Shown: positions 1 through 7,565, numbered from the stretch's first letter. The stretch: 25,171 nt of DNA from an uncultured Oscillospiraceae bacterium (GCA_910577915.1 CAJTOM010000005.1:35928-61098); one strand, 5' to 3'. The notes: generated by a model not told the origin, from the letters alone. Translations and numbers: made by a program.

Positions 1-162
1 TTGCGTATTGCGCCGCCGCGAGAGGAAGCGGTGTGCGCCGCCCGGTATGGAGGACGCGCCGGAGGCGCACAGCAGGAGACGGCCTGCGATCTGAAGGCGT
101 GCGCAGAAAACATCTCCCGCACGCCGGGCCGGTCCGCCTACATCTGGGGCAGCGGATTTTAA
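1..162 (+). CDS. Possible C-terminal end of an upstream gene (partial)
   Basis: Frame 1 is open from the window edge to a TAA at 160-162, giving 53 residues that end in a Gly/Ser/aromatic stretch (SAYIWGSGF). I do not recognise a family. A near-consensus promoter starts 13 bases after the stop, which fits a gene ending here. The frame could also be open by chance in such GC-rich DNA, so this is a tentative call. Confidence 0.3.
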   Translation: MRIAPPREEAVCAARYGGRAGGAQQETACDLKACAENISRTPGRSAYIWGSGF

Positions 163-174
163 CGGGATGGTGCA

Positions 175-203
175 TTGACAAAATCCTCCACGGCGGTTAT
201 ACT
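175..203 (+). promoter_or_regulatory. Sigma-A promoter for the DUF1266 lipoprotein gene
   Basis: The -35 hexamer TTGACA (175-180) is a perfect match. After 17 bases the -10 hexamer TATACT (198-203) matches five of six consensus positions. Transcription should start near 210 and leave a leader of about 60 bases before the ATG at 269. The leader contains an imperfect GGCC-GCCCC / GGGGC-CGGCC hairpin around 212-236 and then the ribosome site AGGAGG. Confidence 0.75.
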
Positions 204-268
204 GGCACAGGCCGCCCCGCAGAAGAGGGGCCGGCCGCACATATCAATTTAGGAGGAGATACCCGGAT

Positions 269-1018
269 ATGAATTGGAAAAAACGTATTTGCGCCCTTCT
301 GTGCGCCGCCGCGTGCGCGGCATCCCTTCTGGCGGGCTGCGCGGGTTCCCCGGCCAAGGCCGAGGTCCCGGACACCATCCGGTGGATCAACGCCACCCAC
401 GCCATCCTCACCGATATGAACGGGTGGGACTGCGCCGTCTTCGGCGGCATGGAGGCCACCGAGGCCAACAAGAAGCTGATGATCCCCTTCCTGGACGAGT
501 GGTGGGGCGTGACGGATCACGACAGCGCCGAGGAAAATATTGAGTGGCTGCTCACCGAGGGGCATCGGGCGGAGTTCGTGGAGTTCATGGCGCTTCTGGA
601 CGAAGACGGCTGGGCGGAGTACAGCGAGGAGGAGACCGCCGCTATGATGAGCGAGCTCCTGGAGGACGAGAATATGGGCAAATCCGTGGCCCGCTCCTAC
701 GCGGACTACCTGGTCTACGGCCCGAGCTCCATCGACGGCTGGGACTACTCCCGCGCCCTGTCCCTGCTGGGCTGGTACTACGTGGCCGGGTTCTATACCG
801 AGAGCGAGGCCCTGGACAAGGCACTGGAGATCGCCAAGGAGCTGCAGGGCAAGTTCTCCTCCTGGGATGAGCTGACCGAGAGCTACATGCGGGGATACGA
901 GTACTGGTCCGACGAGAGCGCCGATCCCCGCCGGGAGGTATACAACGATCTGAAGGGCCGGTCCGACAGCCCCTACCAGATCGCCTGGGACACGGTGCTG
1001 GAGAAGAGTTGGGAGTAG
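269..1018 (+). CDS. DUF1266 family lipoprotein
   Basis: This is a 249-residue predicted lipoprotein. A basic, hydrophobic N-terminus leads to the lipobox LAGC, with the lipidated Cys at residue 24, so the mature protein should sit on the outer face of the membrane. The C-terminal half carries the DUF1266 pattern: a WDYSRAL...GWYYVAGFYTESEA segment followed by FSSWDELTESYMRGYEYW. DUF1266 has no established biochemical role, and many members are cytoplasmic or fused, so a lipoprotein form suggests a surface function. The start is set by AGGAGG at 251-256. The gene stands alone between its own promoter and a terminator. The family call comes from motif recall; the lipoprotein call is directly visible. 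Confidence 0.8.
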   Translation: MNWKKRICALLCAAACAASLLAGCAGSPAKAEVPDTIRWINATHAILTDMNGWDCAVFGGMEATEANKKLMIPFLDEWWGVTDHDSAEENIEWLLTEGHRAEFVEFMALLDEDGWAEYSEEETAAMMSELLEDENMGKSVARSYADYLVYGPSSIDGWDYSRALSLLGWYYVAGFYTESEALDKALEIAKELQGKFSSWDELTESYMRGYEYWSDESADPRREVYNDLKGRSDSPYQIAWDTVLEKSWE

Positions 1019-1048
1019 GGCGGTTTTCTGCGAGGCCGCGTACATAGC

Positions 1049-1087
1049 AAAAAGGACTGCGCCTCTTTGCGGGGGCGCAGTCCTTTT
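1049..1087. terminator. Bidirectional intrinsic terminator between convergent genes
   Basis: A perfect stem, AAAAGGACTGCGCC pairing with GGCGCAGTCCTTTT, encloses a loop of about 10 bases. It has A-runs on the left and T-runs on the right, so it can stop transcripts from either side. It lies 31 bases past the DUF1266 gene and 14 bases past the stop of the convergent lipase gene. Confidence 0.8.
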
Positions 1088-1100
1088 ATGACGTTCCCTG

Positions 1101-2279
1101 TCAGGAGGGGGACGCCGAGAGCCAGCTGTAATACCCGGCCATACAGTGGGCGGAGCGCAGGGCCTCCTGCTCCTGCCCGAGCAGCGGGGCCAGCTCGGCG
1201 GACAGCCGCAGCGCCGTCCTCCCCATGGACAGGGCACCGCCCTGCTTCATCAGCCGGGACAGCTCCTCCAGATCGCCGTTGAGGATAGCGGCGATCAGCT
1301 CCATGTTGGCGCTGGAGGTGGAGGGCGCCAGGCGGCGGACGGCGGCGGTGATCCGCTCCACCGTCTCCGGATCCCGGTAGGCCGCGTACTCCTGGCCGGA
1401 GAGGGCCTTGTACTGGTGGTTCATCCCGTCAAACAGCGCCGCATCCCCGGTGGGCAGGGGCTTGTCGACGCCGTAGCGGCGGTAGCCCCACGCGGAGAGA
1501 GGCACCTGGGTGACCAGGTCCGTCTCGTTGACGATGTTGAAAATATTCTCGTAGCCCTCCTCCGCCGCCTCAACAGACACCGCCGGGGCGGCGAAGGTGT
1601 AGCAGAAGACGTCCTCCTTCTTCGCCAGACCGCTGTCCGCCAGACGGGCCGCCAGCAGGTTCGCCGCCGCCCCGCCCCGGCTGTGGCCGGTGATGAAGAA
1701 TTTTACCGCCCCCTCCGCCGGGCCGCCCTGGGCCAGGTACGCGGCCAGGCTGCCAAGCAGCTCGTCCGCCGCCCGGCTGAAGCCCGTGTGGCAGGCGCCC
1801 GTCCCCACGTTGAGATTGCTGGCCCACTCGGTGTACTCCCCCGTCCCACGGATCACCACCGCCGCCAGCCGCAGGGGCTTCCCCTCCCGGCTCCGCAGCG
1901 TCTGCTCCGCGAAGGTGTAGGCCACCTTGTCGCTGGCGGTGATCGGGATATGGGCGTTGTAGGATTGGACGCGGGTAAAGCCGAAGGCCTCCAAGGCCGT
2001 TTGGACGCAGGGGACCTGCTCCTCGTCCCTGACGTAAGCCGCGCCGCTGAGGGTTATGGCCGTGAGCGCCAGCTCGCGCCGGTATACGGAGGCCTTCTCC
2101 ATAAACCAGCCGCTATCCCATCGGGCCTCCACCTCCGCCGCGGGTTTCGCCGCAAGGCCGGTGCCGATGGTGACGGAGGCCGTCACGCCGGCGTCCGCGG
2201 TCAGAGCGGCGGACGGCATCAGAAGGAGCAGCGCGGCGCACAGGAGCAGGCTGCACAGCCGCCGGTTTCTGTTTGACAT
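1101..2279 (-). CDS. Secreted lipase, class 3 (fungal lipase-like)
   Basis: This 392-residue alpha/beta hydrolase starts with a signal peptide: a basic NRNRR region, a Leu/Ala core, and a likely cleavage site near SAALTA-D. The nucleophile elbow is ITGHSRGGAAANLLA (GxSxG, Ser200). Asp254 in NETDLVTQVP and His288 in MNHQY stand where class 3 lipases place the rest of the triad. The predicted role is extracellular hydrolysis of acyl esters such as glycerides or phospholipid-type substrates; the true substrate cannot be read from the sequence. The start is supported by AGGAGG eight bases upstream on the minus strand. The gene is monocistronic, with a candidate promoter at 2473-2501 and the shared terminator at 1049-1087. 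Confidence 0.85.
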   Translation of the reverse strand: MSNRNRRLCSLLLCAALLLLMPSAALTADAGVTASVTIGTGLAAKPAAEVEARWDSGWFMEKASVYRRELALTAITLSGAAYVRDEEQVPCVQTALEAFGFTRVQSYNAHIPITASDKVAYTFAEQTLRSREGKPLRLAAVVIRGTGEYTEWASNLNVGTGACHTGFSRAADELLGSLAAYLAQGGPAEGAVKFFITGHSRGGAAANLLAARLADSGLAKKEDVFCYTFAAPAVSVEAAEEGYENIFNIVNETDLVTQVPLSAWGYRRYGVDKPLPTGDAALFDGMNHQYKALSGQEYAAYRDPETVERITAAVRRLAPSTSSANMELIAAILNGDLEELSRLMKQGGALSMGRTALRLSAELAPLLGQEQEALRSAHCMAGYYSWLSASPS

Positions 2280-2472
2280 GAGGGGTCCTCCTTTTCCTCC
2301 TGCCGGGAATGAATGCGGCAGGCCGGTTGGTAGTGTTTCTGTTTACTTCTCTCCGTATGCGCCGGTTCGCTGCTATTTTTTGCGGGTTTGGCCGGGAGGA
2401 AGCGCCATTGCGGATCCCGGATTTCCGACCGGCGGCGGGACGGCGCTTTTATCGGAGATTCGTATCAGGGTC

Positions 2473-2501
2473 ATTATAGCACCTTCGGGCGCGGTTTTCC
2501 A
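2473..2501 (-). promoter_or_regulatory. Candidate promoter for the lipase gene
   Basis: On the minus strand a perfect -10 TATAAT (2478 to 2473) is preceded, after 17 bases, by TGGAAA (2501 to 2496), which matches four of six -35 positions. This predicts a leader of about 185 bases before the lipase ATG. The leader (2280-2466) holds no recognisable riboswitch or gene. Confidence 0.5.
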
Positions 2502-2519
2502 GCGTGCCGCCGTCTTTTT

Positions 2520-2547
2520 GCGCAGAGGGACGGTTCTGCGCTTTTTT
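2520..2547 (+). terminator. Intrinsic terminator for plus-strand transcription
   Basis: GCGCAGA (2520-2526) pairs with TCTGCGC (2535-2541) across an 8-base loop and is followed by six T residues. It would stop plus-strand transcription before it runs antisense into the sulfatase gene. No plus-strand gene lies just upstream, so its client is unclear. Confidence 0.5.
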
Positions 2548-2591
2548 CATATGGAAGAGGCGGCCTGCTGACAGGCCGCCTCCTCCATATG
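2548..2591 (-). terminator. 20-bp hairpin after the sulfatase gene, without a U-tract
   Basis: Two 20-base arms (2548-2567 and 2572-2591), each ending in CATATG, pair at 19 of 20 positions across a 4-base loop. The hairpin starts 19 bases past the sulfatase stop on the minus strand, so it is the likely 3' end or RNA-stabilising structure of that transcript. On the minus strand it is followed by A residues rather than U, so it is not a textbook intrinsic terminator. Confidence 0.45.
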
Positions 2592-2610
2592 ATGCGCAAA
2601 ATGCCCCCGC

Positions 2611-4086
2611 TTACTCCTTCTTCCGCTTCCAGGTATAGACAATGTCCAGATCGATGTCGTAGCCGGGCGGCAGCAGGGCCCGCTCGTCCTCCCTGCGGTT
2701 CACGCTGTCCTGCTTGACCAGCCGGTAGCGGCAGTCGCGGCGGTACTGCTCTATGTCGATGACGCGGTCGTCCTTGTCCGGGGACTGGTCGGAGGCGATA
2801 TAGGCCTCCAGCAGGCCCCGCAGCTCCCGGCAGCGGGGGGAGTTCTCATCGTAGCGGTCCTCCCGCTCGGGAAACGCGTCGAAATACCAGAAGCGGCGGT
2901 CCGCCTCGGAGTAGACCAGCTTGTCGCGGCTGGAGGCCGCCATATAGAGCCCCGTGGTCCCGTTGGAAAACTGGGAGTAGACAATCTCGCGGGTACTGTG
3001 CGCCGCAAACAGGTCCTGGCCGTCCAGCCGCTCCGGCAGGGGGAGGCCGGCGCAGCGGAGAATCGTGGGCATCAGGTCCACCAGGGAGCACACCTCGCTC
3101 CGCCGCCCCGGCGCCTCGCCGGGACAGCGGATCAGCAGGGGGACCTTGGCGGCGGCGTCCAGCATGGTCCGCTTGCCCAGGCACAGGTAGTCCCCCAGCA
3201 GCTCCCCGTGGTCGGATGTGAAGATAATGAGGGTGTCGTCGTACATACCCCGCTCCCGGAGTACGTCCAGAATGCGGCCGATCTGGTAGTCCACAAAGGA
3301 GATGCAGCTGTAGTAGAAATTTTTCATCTGGGTGAGCAGGTGGTAGTCCGCCCCCGCCGACAGGCCCTTGTAGGTGTTCTGCTGGTAGTTGTGGTACGTC
3401 ATCAGGTCCCGGCTGTTCTCCGGCACGAAGGGCGGGTCCATCTCCCGGCGGTGGAGCTTGTTCCAGGGGACCGGCGGCGCAAAGGGCGGGTGGGGGTGGA
3501 TGAAGGAGGACATGATGAACGCCGGCTGCTCCGGGTCCAGCTCCCGCAGCACCTCCACCGTCCGGTCCCCGATCCACTGGGTGGGGTGCACCTTCTGGGG
3601 CAGCTGGGAGAGCTGGGGGAGGTAGTACATCTCGCTGCGCTGGCCGTTGTAGTCGATGACGTCCCGGTAGGGGCCGTCCATGAGGAATTTTGTGTAGTCG
3701 TCGTTCACCGGGTCCGGCAGCTCCTCCTGGGTGATCCGCCGCCGGAAGCCGTGGAGGGCGTAGCGGTCCCGGATGTAGTGCATCTTTCCCACCGCGCAGG
3801 TGTAGAAGCCCCCCTCGGTGAGCATGCCGTAGAGGCCGTCGCCGGTGTACGTCACACAGGGGCTGTTGTTGGAGCTGCCGTGTCCGGCGGGGTACAGGCC
3901 GCTGTACAGGGACAGCCGGGCCGGGGCGCAGACCGGCGCGGGGGTGTAGCAGTGATCAAATACCGCCGCGTCCGCCGCCAGCCGGTCCAGGCAGGGGGTG
4001 ACGGCGTGTTCGCTACCCAGCGCGTGGATGGTGTCCCAGCGCTGCTGGTCCGTCATCAAAAATAGAATGCGTTTTACCGCTGCCAT
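2611..4086 (-). CDS. Type I (formylglycine-dependent) sulfatase, cytoplasmic
   Basis: This 491-residue enzyme belongs to the alkaline-phosphatase superfamily and hydrolyses a sulfate ester. The maturation motif CAPAR (Cys53 to Arg57) fits C-x-P-x-R, in which the Cys becomes formylglycine. MTDQQRW near residue 11 and TSDHGE (Asp292, His293) supply metal ligands, and VGKMHY carries the conserved Lys. There is no signal peptide, so the substrate should be cytoplasmic. The ATG at 4086 is chosen because AAAGGAG lies just upstream and the catalytic-domain beta strand RILFLMTD begins at once; a longer frame to 4263 overlaps the SDR remnant and is not needed. It lies 13 bases after the SDR remnant and probably shares its promoter. 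A phosphonate or phosphate monoesterase of the same fold is the main alternative. Confidence 0.88.
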   Translation of the reverse strand: MAAVKRILFLMTDQQRWDTIHALGSEHAVTPCLDRLAADAAVFDHCYTPAPVCAPARLSLYSGLYPAGHGSSNNSPCVTYTGDGLYGMLTEGGFYTCAVGKMHYIRDRYALHGFRRRITQEELPDPVNDDYTKFLMDGPYRDVIDYNGQRSEMYYLPQLSQLPQKVHPTQWIGDRTVEVLRELDPEQPAFIMSSFIHPHPPFAPPVPWNKLHRREMDPPFVPENSRDLMTYHNYQQNTYKGLSAGADYHLLTQMKNFYYSCISFVDYQIGRILDVLRERGMYDDTLIIFTSDHGELLGDYLCLGKRTMLDAAAKVPLLIRCPGEAPGRRSEVCSLVDLMPTILRCAGLPLPERLDGQDLFAAHSTREIVYSQFSNGTTGLYMAASSRDKLVYSEADRRFWYFDAFPEREDRYDENSPRCRELRGLLEAYIASDQSPDKDDRVIDIEQYRRDCRYRLVKQDSVNRREDERALLPPGYDIDLDIVYTWKRKKE

Positions 4087-4099
4087 AGATGTCTCTCCT

Positions 4100-4465
4100 T
4101 TATCCTCTGGTCTTTCCGCCGGCCACGTTGAGGGTGACGCCGTGGATGTAGCTGGCCTTCTCGCTGAGGAGGAAGGCCACCGTGCCGGCCACCTCCGTGA
4201 GCTTCCCGGAGCGGCCCAGGGGGGTGGTGCTGGTCTTAGCGTAGCCCGCCCGCAGCTCGTCAATGGTGATGCCTCTGGTGTAGGCCAGAGCGGTCTCGTA
4301 GCTCAGGGTCCGCAGGCCCGTGGCCTCCAGGATGCCGGGGGCTACGCCCACCACCCGCACGCCCTTTTTGCCCAGCTCCTTGGCCCAGGAGCGGGTCAGG
4401 GAGTTGACCGCGTTCTTGCTGGCGGCGTAGACGCTCTGGCCCTCGCTGCCCTCCAGGCCGTAGTT
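4100..4465 (-). pseudogene. 5'-truncated short-chain dehydrogenase (SDR) remnant
   Basis: About 120 codons encode only the C-terminal half of an SDR. They include GLEGSEGQSVYAASK with the catalytic Tyr-x3-Lys, then RSWAKELGKKGVRVVGVAPG and an end of VTLNVAGGKTRG. From recall this part resembles Firmicute sorbitol-6-phosphate 2-dehydrogenase-like SDRs of about 265 residues. The Rossmann N-terminus with TGxxxGIG is missing. The upstream frame continues into Arg/Lys-rich sequence unlike any SDR, and I see no GxxxGxG in the other minus-strand frames. The remnant therefore cannot bind NAD(P) and has no credible start. It lies between the leftward promoter at 4668-4696 and the sulfatase, so a deletion probably removed the first half while keeping sulfatase expression. 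An assembly error is possible. Confidence 0.8.
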
Positions 4466-4667
4466 CCATGGTCTCCGTTCCCGCGCCGGACGCTTCTCCG
4501 CCCTGTTTTTCGATCCCTTCCTGTACTGTTTGTGCAAAAAACTCCGTTCTGATACGCCGTTCTCCCGGTTATTTTCACAAGAGCGCGCCGCCGTCTCAGA
4601 CGGGATGCGTCCCGATCCGCCCACCGGAGGCGGGACCTCCCGGCCCCGGCGTCGTTTCTTGTTGGCT

Positions 4668-4696
4668 AACGTATTTTGGAACATTCCAAAAGTCAA
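4668..4696 (-). promoter_or_regulatory. Leftward promoter with operator in its spacer
   Basis: On the minus strand the -35 TTGACT (4696 to 4691) is separated by 17 bases from a weak -10 TACGTT (4673 to 4668). The spacer is the palindrome TTTTGGAA-CA-TTCCAAAA (4674-4691). A bound repressor would cover the promoter. It would transcribe a leader of about 195 bases (4466-4660, no gene recognised), then the SDR remnant and the sulfatase. Confidence 0.6.
4674..4691. promoter_or_regulatory. Operator copy A (18-bp palindrome)
   Basis: TTTTGGAACATTCCAAAA is a perfect inverted repeat of 8-base half-sites around a 2-base centre. The cognate regulator is not identifiable here. It does not match the TGTGA or TTGAT cores of Crp/Fnr sites, so the regulator encoded at 7931 is unlikely to bind it. 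Confidence 0.6.
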
Positions 4697-4785
4697 TACT
4701 CTTTTGTGCAATTTTCCACTTTCAACAATTTCCCCGCTTCTTTTTTGGCTATTGTGCTAAAAGTGCGTTTTTTCCTGCATTTCAC

Positions 4786-4814
4786 TTGACTTTTGGAATG
4801 TTCTAAAATATTCC
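4786..4814 (+). promoter_or_regulatory. Rightward promoter with operator in its spacer
   Basis: The -35 TTGACT (4786-4791) is followed after 17 bases by TATTCC (4809-4814), a poor -10. The spacer holds operator copy B. This mirrors the leftward promoter and should drive the FAD oxidoreductase gene, whose ATG is at 4897 behind AAGGAGGAG. The 89 bases between the two promoter units are AT-rich compared with the rest of the window. Confidence 0.55.
4791..4808. promoter_or_regulatory. Operator copy B (18-bp palindrome)
   Basis: TTTTGGAATGTTCTAAAA is the reverse complement of operator A with one change. The centres are 117 bp apart, about eleven helical turns, so both sites would face the same side of the DNA. 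Confidence 0.58.
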
Positions 4815-4896
4815 TTTTACAGGAATTGCGCGGTGCTTCCGCCGGTTTTTGTTCCCTGTTCCGTCCGGTCATCTGAAGCATAAGGAGGAGAAAAGC

Positions 4897-6192
4897 ATGT
4901 TGACGATCACAAAGGAAGTCCCTGTGGCGGGGCGGTACGACGCCGTGGTCTGCGGAGGAGGTCCCGCCGGCTGGGTGGCCGCGGCGGCGGCGGCCCGGTG
5001 CGGCTGCCGCACGGCCCTCATCGAGCGCTTCGGCTTCCTGGGCGGCGCCGCCACCGCCGGGCTGGTGATGCCCATCAGCGCCTTCTTCCACAATGGCCGG
5101 CGGGTGGTGGGCGGCATCCCCTGGGAGTTTGTGGAGACCATGGCGGGCTGCGGCGCGGCCCGGGTGGAGCTGCCCAGGGGCCACATCTCCGCCGACCCGG
5201 AGTTCTACAAGCTGATTGCCCAGCGCATGGTCCGCGCCGCCGGCGCGGACGTCTACACCAACTCCTACCTCTCCGGGGCGGTGCGGGAGGGCCGGCGGAT
5301 CACCGCCGTCCTCATCGAAAACAAAAACGGCACCGAGGCCGTCGCCGGCAGCTGCTTCATCGACGCCACCGGCGACGGCGACCTCTGCGCCCTGGCGGGG
5401 GCGGAGACCCGCCGCAGCGGCTGCCCCCAGCCCCTCTCCATGGACTTTCAGCTCACCGGCGTGGACCTGACCACCCCCCTGCTCCGGGACAGCATCCGCC
5501 ACGACGGCCGCAGCGGCCCCTCCATGAACCGGGAGATCCACGCCTATCTGGAGGAGCTGTACCGCCAGGGGCGCTGTCCCAACTTCTGCGGCCCCTGGTT
5601 CAACACGCTGGTGCGGGGGGACCGGATCACCGTCAACATGACCCGCAGCGCCGCCAGCGCCCTGGACAACCGGGCCTTCGCCCAGGCGGAGTTCCAGCTG
5701 CGGGAGGACATCTTCGCGCTGGTGGAGCTCCTGCGGGAGCGGTACCCGGAGTTCCGCGAAGCCGTCATCGCCGGCACCGCCGTCAGCGCGGGGGTCCGGG
5801 AGGGCCGCCACCTGGCGGGAGTGCACACCCTCACCGGCCGGGAGCTCCTGCGGGGGGAGGACTTCCCGGACAGCATCGCCCGCAACGCCCACCCGGTGGA
5901 CATCCACGTCCCCGCCGCCGGCGTTCAGATGCTGGAGGAGATGCCCCGGGCGGGCCACATCCCCTACCGCGCGCTGATCTCCCCCCAGCTGGACAATCTG
6001 CTGGCCGCCGGCCGGCTGATCGCCGCCGACAGCAGGGCCCACGCCACCATCCGCATCCAGGGCACCGCCATGGCCACCGGCCAGGCCGCCGGGACCGCCG
6101 CCGCCCTGTGCTGCGCCGCCGGCACAGCGGTGCACGACCTGGATACGGCGGAGCTACGTCGGGTTCTGCACGCCGGCGGCTGCATGCTGTAG
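4897..6192 (+). CDS. FAD-dependent oxidoreductase (FAD_oxidored family)
   Basis: This 431-residue flavoprotein begins with a Rossmann nucleotide-binding segment, DAVVCGGGPAGWVAAAAAARC, and the acidic residue in LIERFGFLGG that should bind the FAD ribose. The C-terminus has the second FAD signature, NLLAAGRLIAAD...GTAMATGQAAGTAAAL, typical of the PF12831-type group. The domain order and length fit a full-length enzyme. These proteins occur in carbohydrate-catabolic clusters of Firmicutes, but the substrate is usually unknown. There is no signal peptide, so it should be cytoplasmic. The ATG at 4897 is preferred over an upstream in-frame ATG (4849) because AAGGAGGAG lies seven bases before it. 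It is divergent from the SDR remnant and sulfatase, with paired operators. It could oxidise a sugar, polyol or ring compound. Confidence 0.82.
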   Translation: MLTITKEVPVAGRYDAVVCGGGPAGWVAAAAAARCGCRTALIERFGFLGGAATAGLVMPISAFFHNGRRVVGGIPWEFVETMAGCGAARVELPRGHISADPEFYKLIAQRMVRAAGADVYTNSYLSGAVREGRRITAVLIENKNGTEAVAGSCFIDATGDGDLCALAGAETRRSGCPQPLSMDFQLTGVDLTTPLLRDSIRHDGRSGPSMNREIHAYLEELYRQGRCPNFCGPWFNTLVRGDRITVNMTRSAASALDNRAFAQAEFQLREDIFALVELLRERYPEFREAVIAGTAVSAGVREGRHLAGVHTLTGRELLRGEDFPDSIARNAHPVDIHVPAAGVQMLEEMPRAGHIPYRALISPQLDNLLAAGRLIAADSRAHATIRIQGTAMATGQAAGTAAALCCAAGTAVHDLDTAELRRVLHAGGCML

Positions 6193-6291
6193 GAGCCGGG
6201 CGGGCTGCCGAAAATCTCCTGTGGCAATCCGGCGGCTGTTGTGGTATAGTGGGAAAACCGCATCCGCGCAAAGCCGCCCAAGGACAAACAG

Positions 6292-6334
6292 AGCTCCCGC
6301 GCTGAAGCAGCGATGCTTCAACGCGGGAGCTTTC
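6292..6334. terminator. Hairpin terminator between convergent FAD and isomerase genes
   Basis: AGCTCCCGCGCTGAAGC (6292-6308) pairs with GCTTCAACGCGGGAGCT (6315-6331) with one mismatch and a 6-base loop, followed by TTTCT. It lies about 100 bases after the FAD gene and about 45 bases before the end of the convergent isomerase gene. The T-run is short, so efficiency may be moderate. Confidence 0.65.
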
Positions 6335-6377
6335 TGCGGGGCCGCGGCCGGCGGCCCGGAATGTTTCCTTTGAACGC

Positions 6378-7565
6378 CTACGCGAAAAAGGCGCGAATCA
6401 GCTCCGCCCAGTGGCCCTTGCAGATCATCTGGTGGTTGGCGATGGGATTGGTCAAAAATCCCTCGACGCCCTCCGGGAGACGGATGCGCAGCTGGGTCCG
6501 GCACAGATCCGGCAGGTGGAGGCTCTCCACCAGCTCCCCGTCCTGCACCTGGAAGCGGCCGGTCTCGTCGCACTTGAACACCGTCACCGGGCCGGCGTCG
6601 AAGTCCGCCGCCAGGGCGACGCCGATGCCAGATTCGAAGTGGGTGGTGAGCCGGTAGCCCCTGGGCATATTCATGGGCAGGGTACAGTGGGCGAAGACCA
6701 TTTCGCTCCGCTGACGGTCCAGACGGCTGGGGTTGGCCATGAACACCGGCTCCCCGGTCAGCACATGCAGAACCGCCATGCTCAGCAGGCTCCGGGTGTC
6801 CCCCTCGCAGCCTGCGGGAATGCCCTCGGCGTTCAGAATCGCCAGGGCCAGACAGCCGGTGGTGCCGATGGCTCCCAGCAGGTCGAAGCAGCGCACGGTG
6901 ACCGCGTCCAGGCGGTGCGCCTCCACCATCCGCCTGACCGCGCCGTAGACGTTCAGCGCCTTCTCCAGCTCGGCGGGGTCGTAGCCGCTCTGCCGCAGCT
7001 CCCGGGTGAACGCATTCTCCGGGCATCCGCCCCGGCGGTACTCATCGATGAGCGCCTGCACCTCCAGCATCTCCAGCTGCGCGCCGAAGCGCTGCTGGAG
7101 CTGCAGCCCGTCCGCCCGGCTGGCGGCCAGGGAGAGGGTCTCGCCAATGACGCCCAGCCGCATCCGCCGCAACGCCCGCCGGGCCTTGGCCAGCCGCAGC
7201 AGCAGCTCCAGCCGGGGGGCGACCTCCTCCGGTTCGCCGTGGAGAATCTCCCCCTGCATCCCCTGCTCATGGAGATAGGCGAGGATTTCCATGGAGGCCG
7301 GCAGGGAGTTCCAGCCAGAGGTGGTCAGCAGAATGTAGGGCCCCTCCACGCACCGGCATACGTCCCGGAACGTGCCGGCAATCCCGCCGGACGCCAGGAA
7401 AAACACCGGCAGGCCCTGTTCACGGAAGACGTCCTCCTCCACGGGGCGCAGCTCCGCGTCCAGCGCCCGGCCCAGCCGGCCCAAATAGTTCTGGCAGCAT
7501 GCCACCAGCATAGGATCGGTCCTGTTGATGTCACCAGCGAGCTGATAAACGCCAATTTTGTCCAT
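6378..7565 (-). CDS. L-fucose/L-arabinose isomerase-like protein
   Basis: This 395-residue protein resembles the L-fucose/L-arabinose isomerase fold, whose members interconvert aldoses and ketoses with a divalent metal. The recognisable parts are CEGDTRSLLSMAVLHVLTGEP (Glu254, Asp256), FAHCTLPMN (His293), a HFESGIGVAL segment, and a C-terminal NPIANHQMICKGHWAEL with His378 near the end. These correspond to the metal-binding Glu, Asp and His positions of the family. It is shorter than FucI (about 590 residues) or AraA (about 500), so it belongs to a reduced, poorly characterised branch. The ATG at 7565 follows AAGGGGG on the minus strand. It is divergent from the regulator gene, with a dedicated activator-type site at 7641-7654. 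Substrate unknown; a pentose or 6-deoxyhexose is most likely. Confidence 0.75.
   Translation of the reverse strand: MDKIGVYQLAGDINRTDPMLVACCQNYLGRLGRALDAELRPVEEDVFREQGLPVFFLASGGIAGTFRDVCRCVEGPYILLTTSGWNSLPASMEILAYLHEQGMQGEILHGEPEEVAPRLELLLRLAKARRALRRMRLGVIGETLSLAASRADGLQLQQRFGAQLEMLEVQALIDEYRRGGCPENAFTRELRQSGYDPAELEKALNVYGAVRRMVEAHRLDAVTVRCFDLLGAIGTTGCLALAILNAEGIPAGCEGDTRSLLSMAVLHVLTGEPVFMANPSRLDRQRSEMVFAHCTLPMNMPRGYRLTTHFESGIGVALAADFDAGPVTVFKCDETGRFQVQDGELVESLHLPDLCRTQLRIRLPEGVEGFLTNPIANHQMICKGHWAELIRAFFA

Noticed and set aside
4087..4263. N-terminal extension of the first sulfatase from 4263
   Set aside because: It would overlap the SDR remnant in another frame and encode Arg/Pro/Ser-rich nonsense; the ATG at 4086 has a proper ribosome site and begins right at the catalytic fold.
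4672..4810. Inverted 25-base repeats as ends of a small transposable element
   Set aside because: The flanks show no target duplication, and each arm contains a promoter -35 and an operator facing outwards to a gene, so divergent regulation explains them better.
4693..6135. Long minus-strand reading frame opposite the FAD oxidoreductase gene
   Set aside because: It is a GC-rich shadow of the real gene: the protein is a low-complexity Gly/Ala/Val/Asp string with no domain, while the plus strand encodes clear FAD motifs and has a ribosome site.
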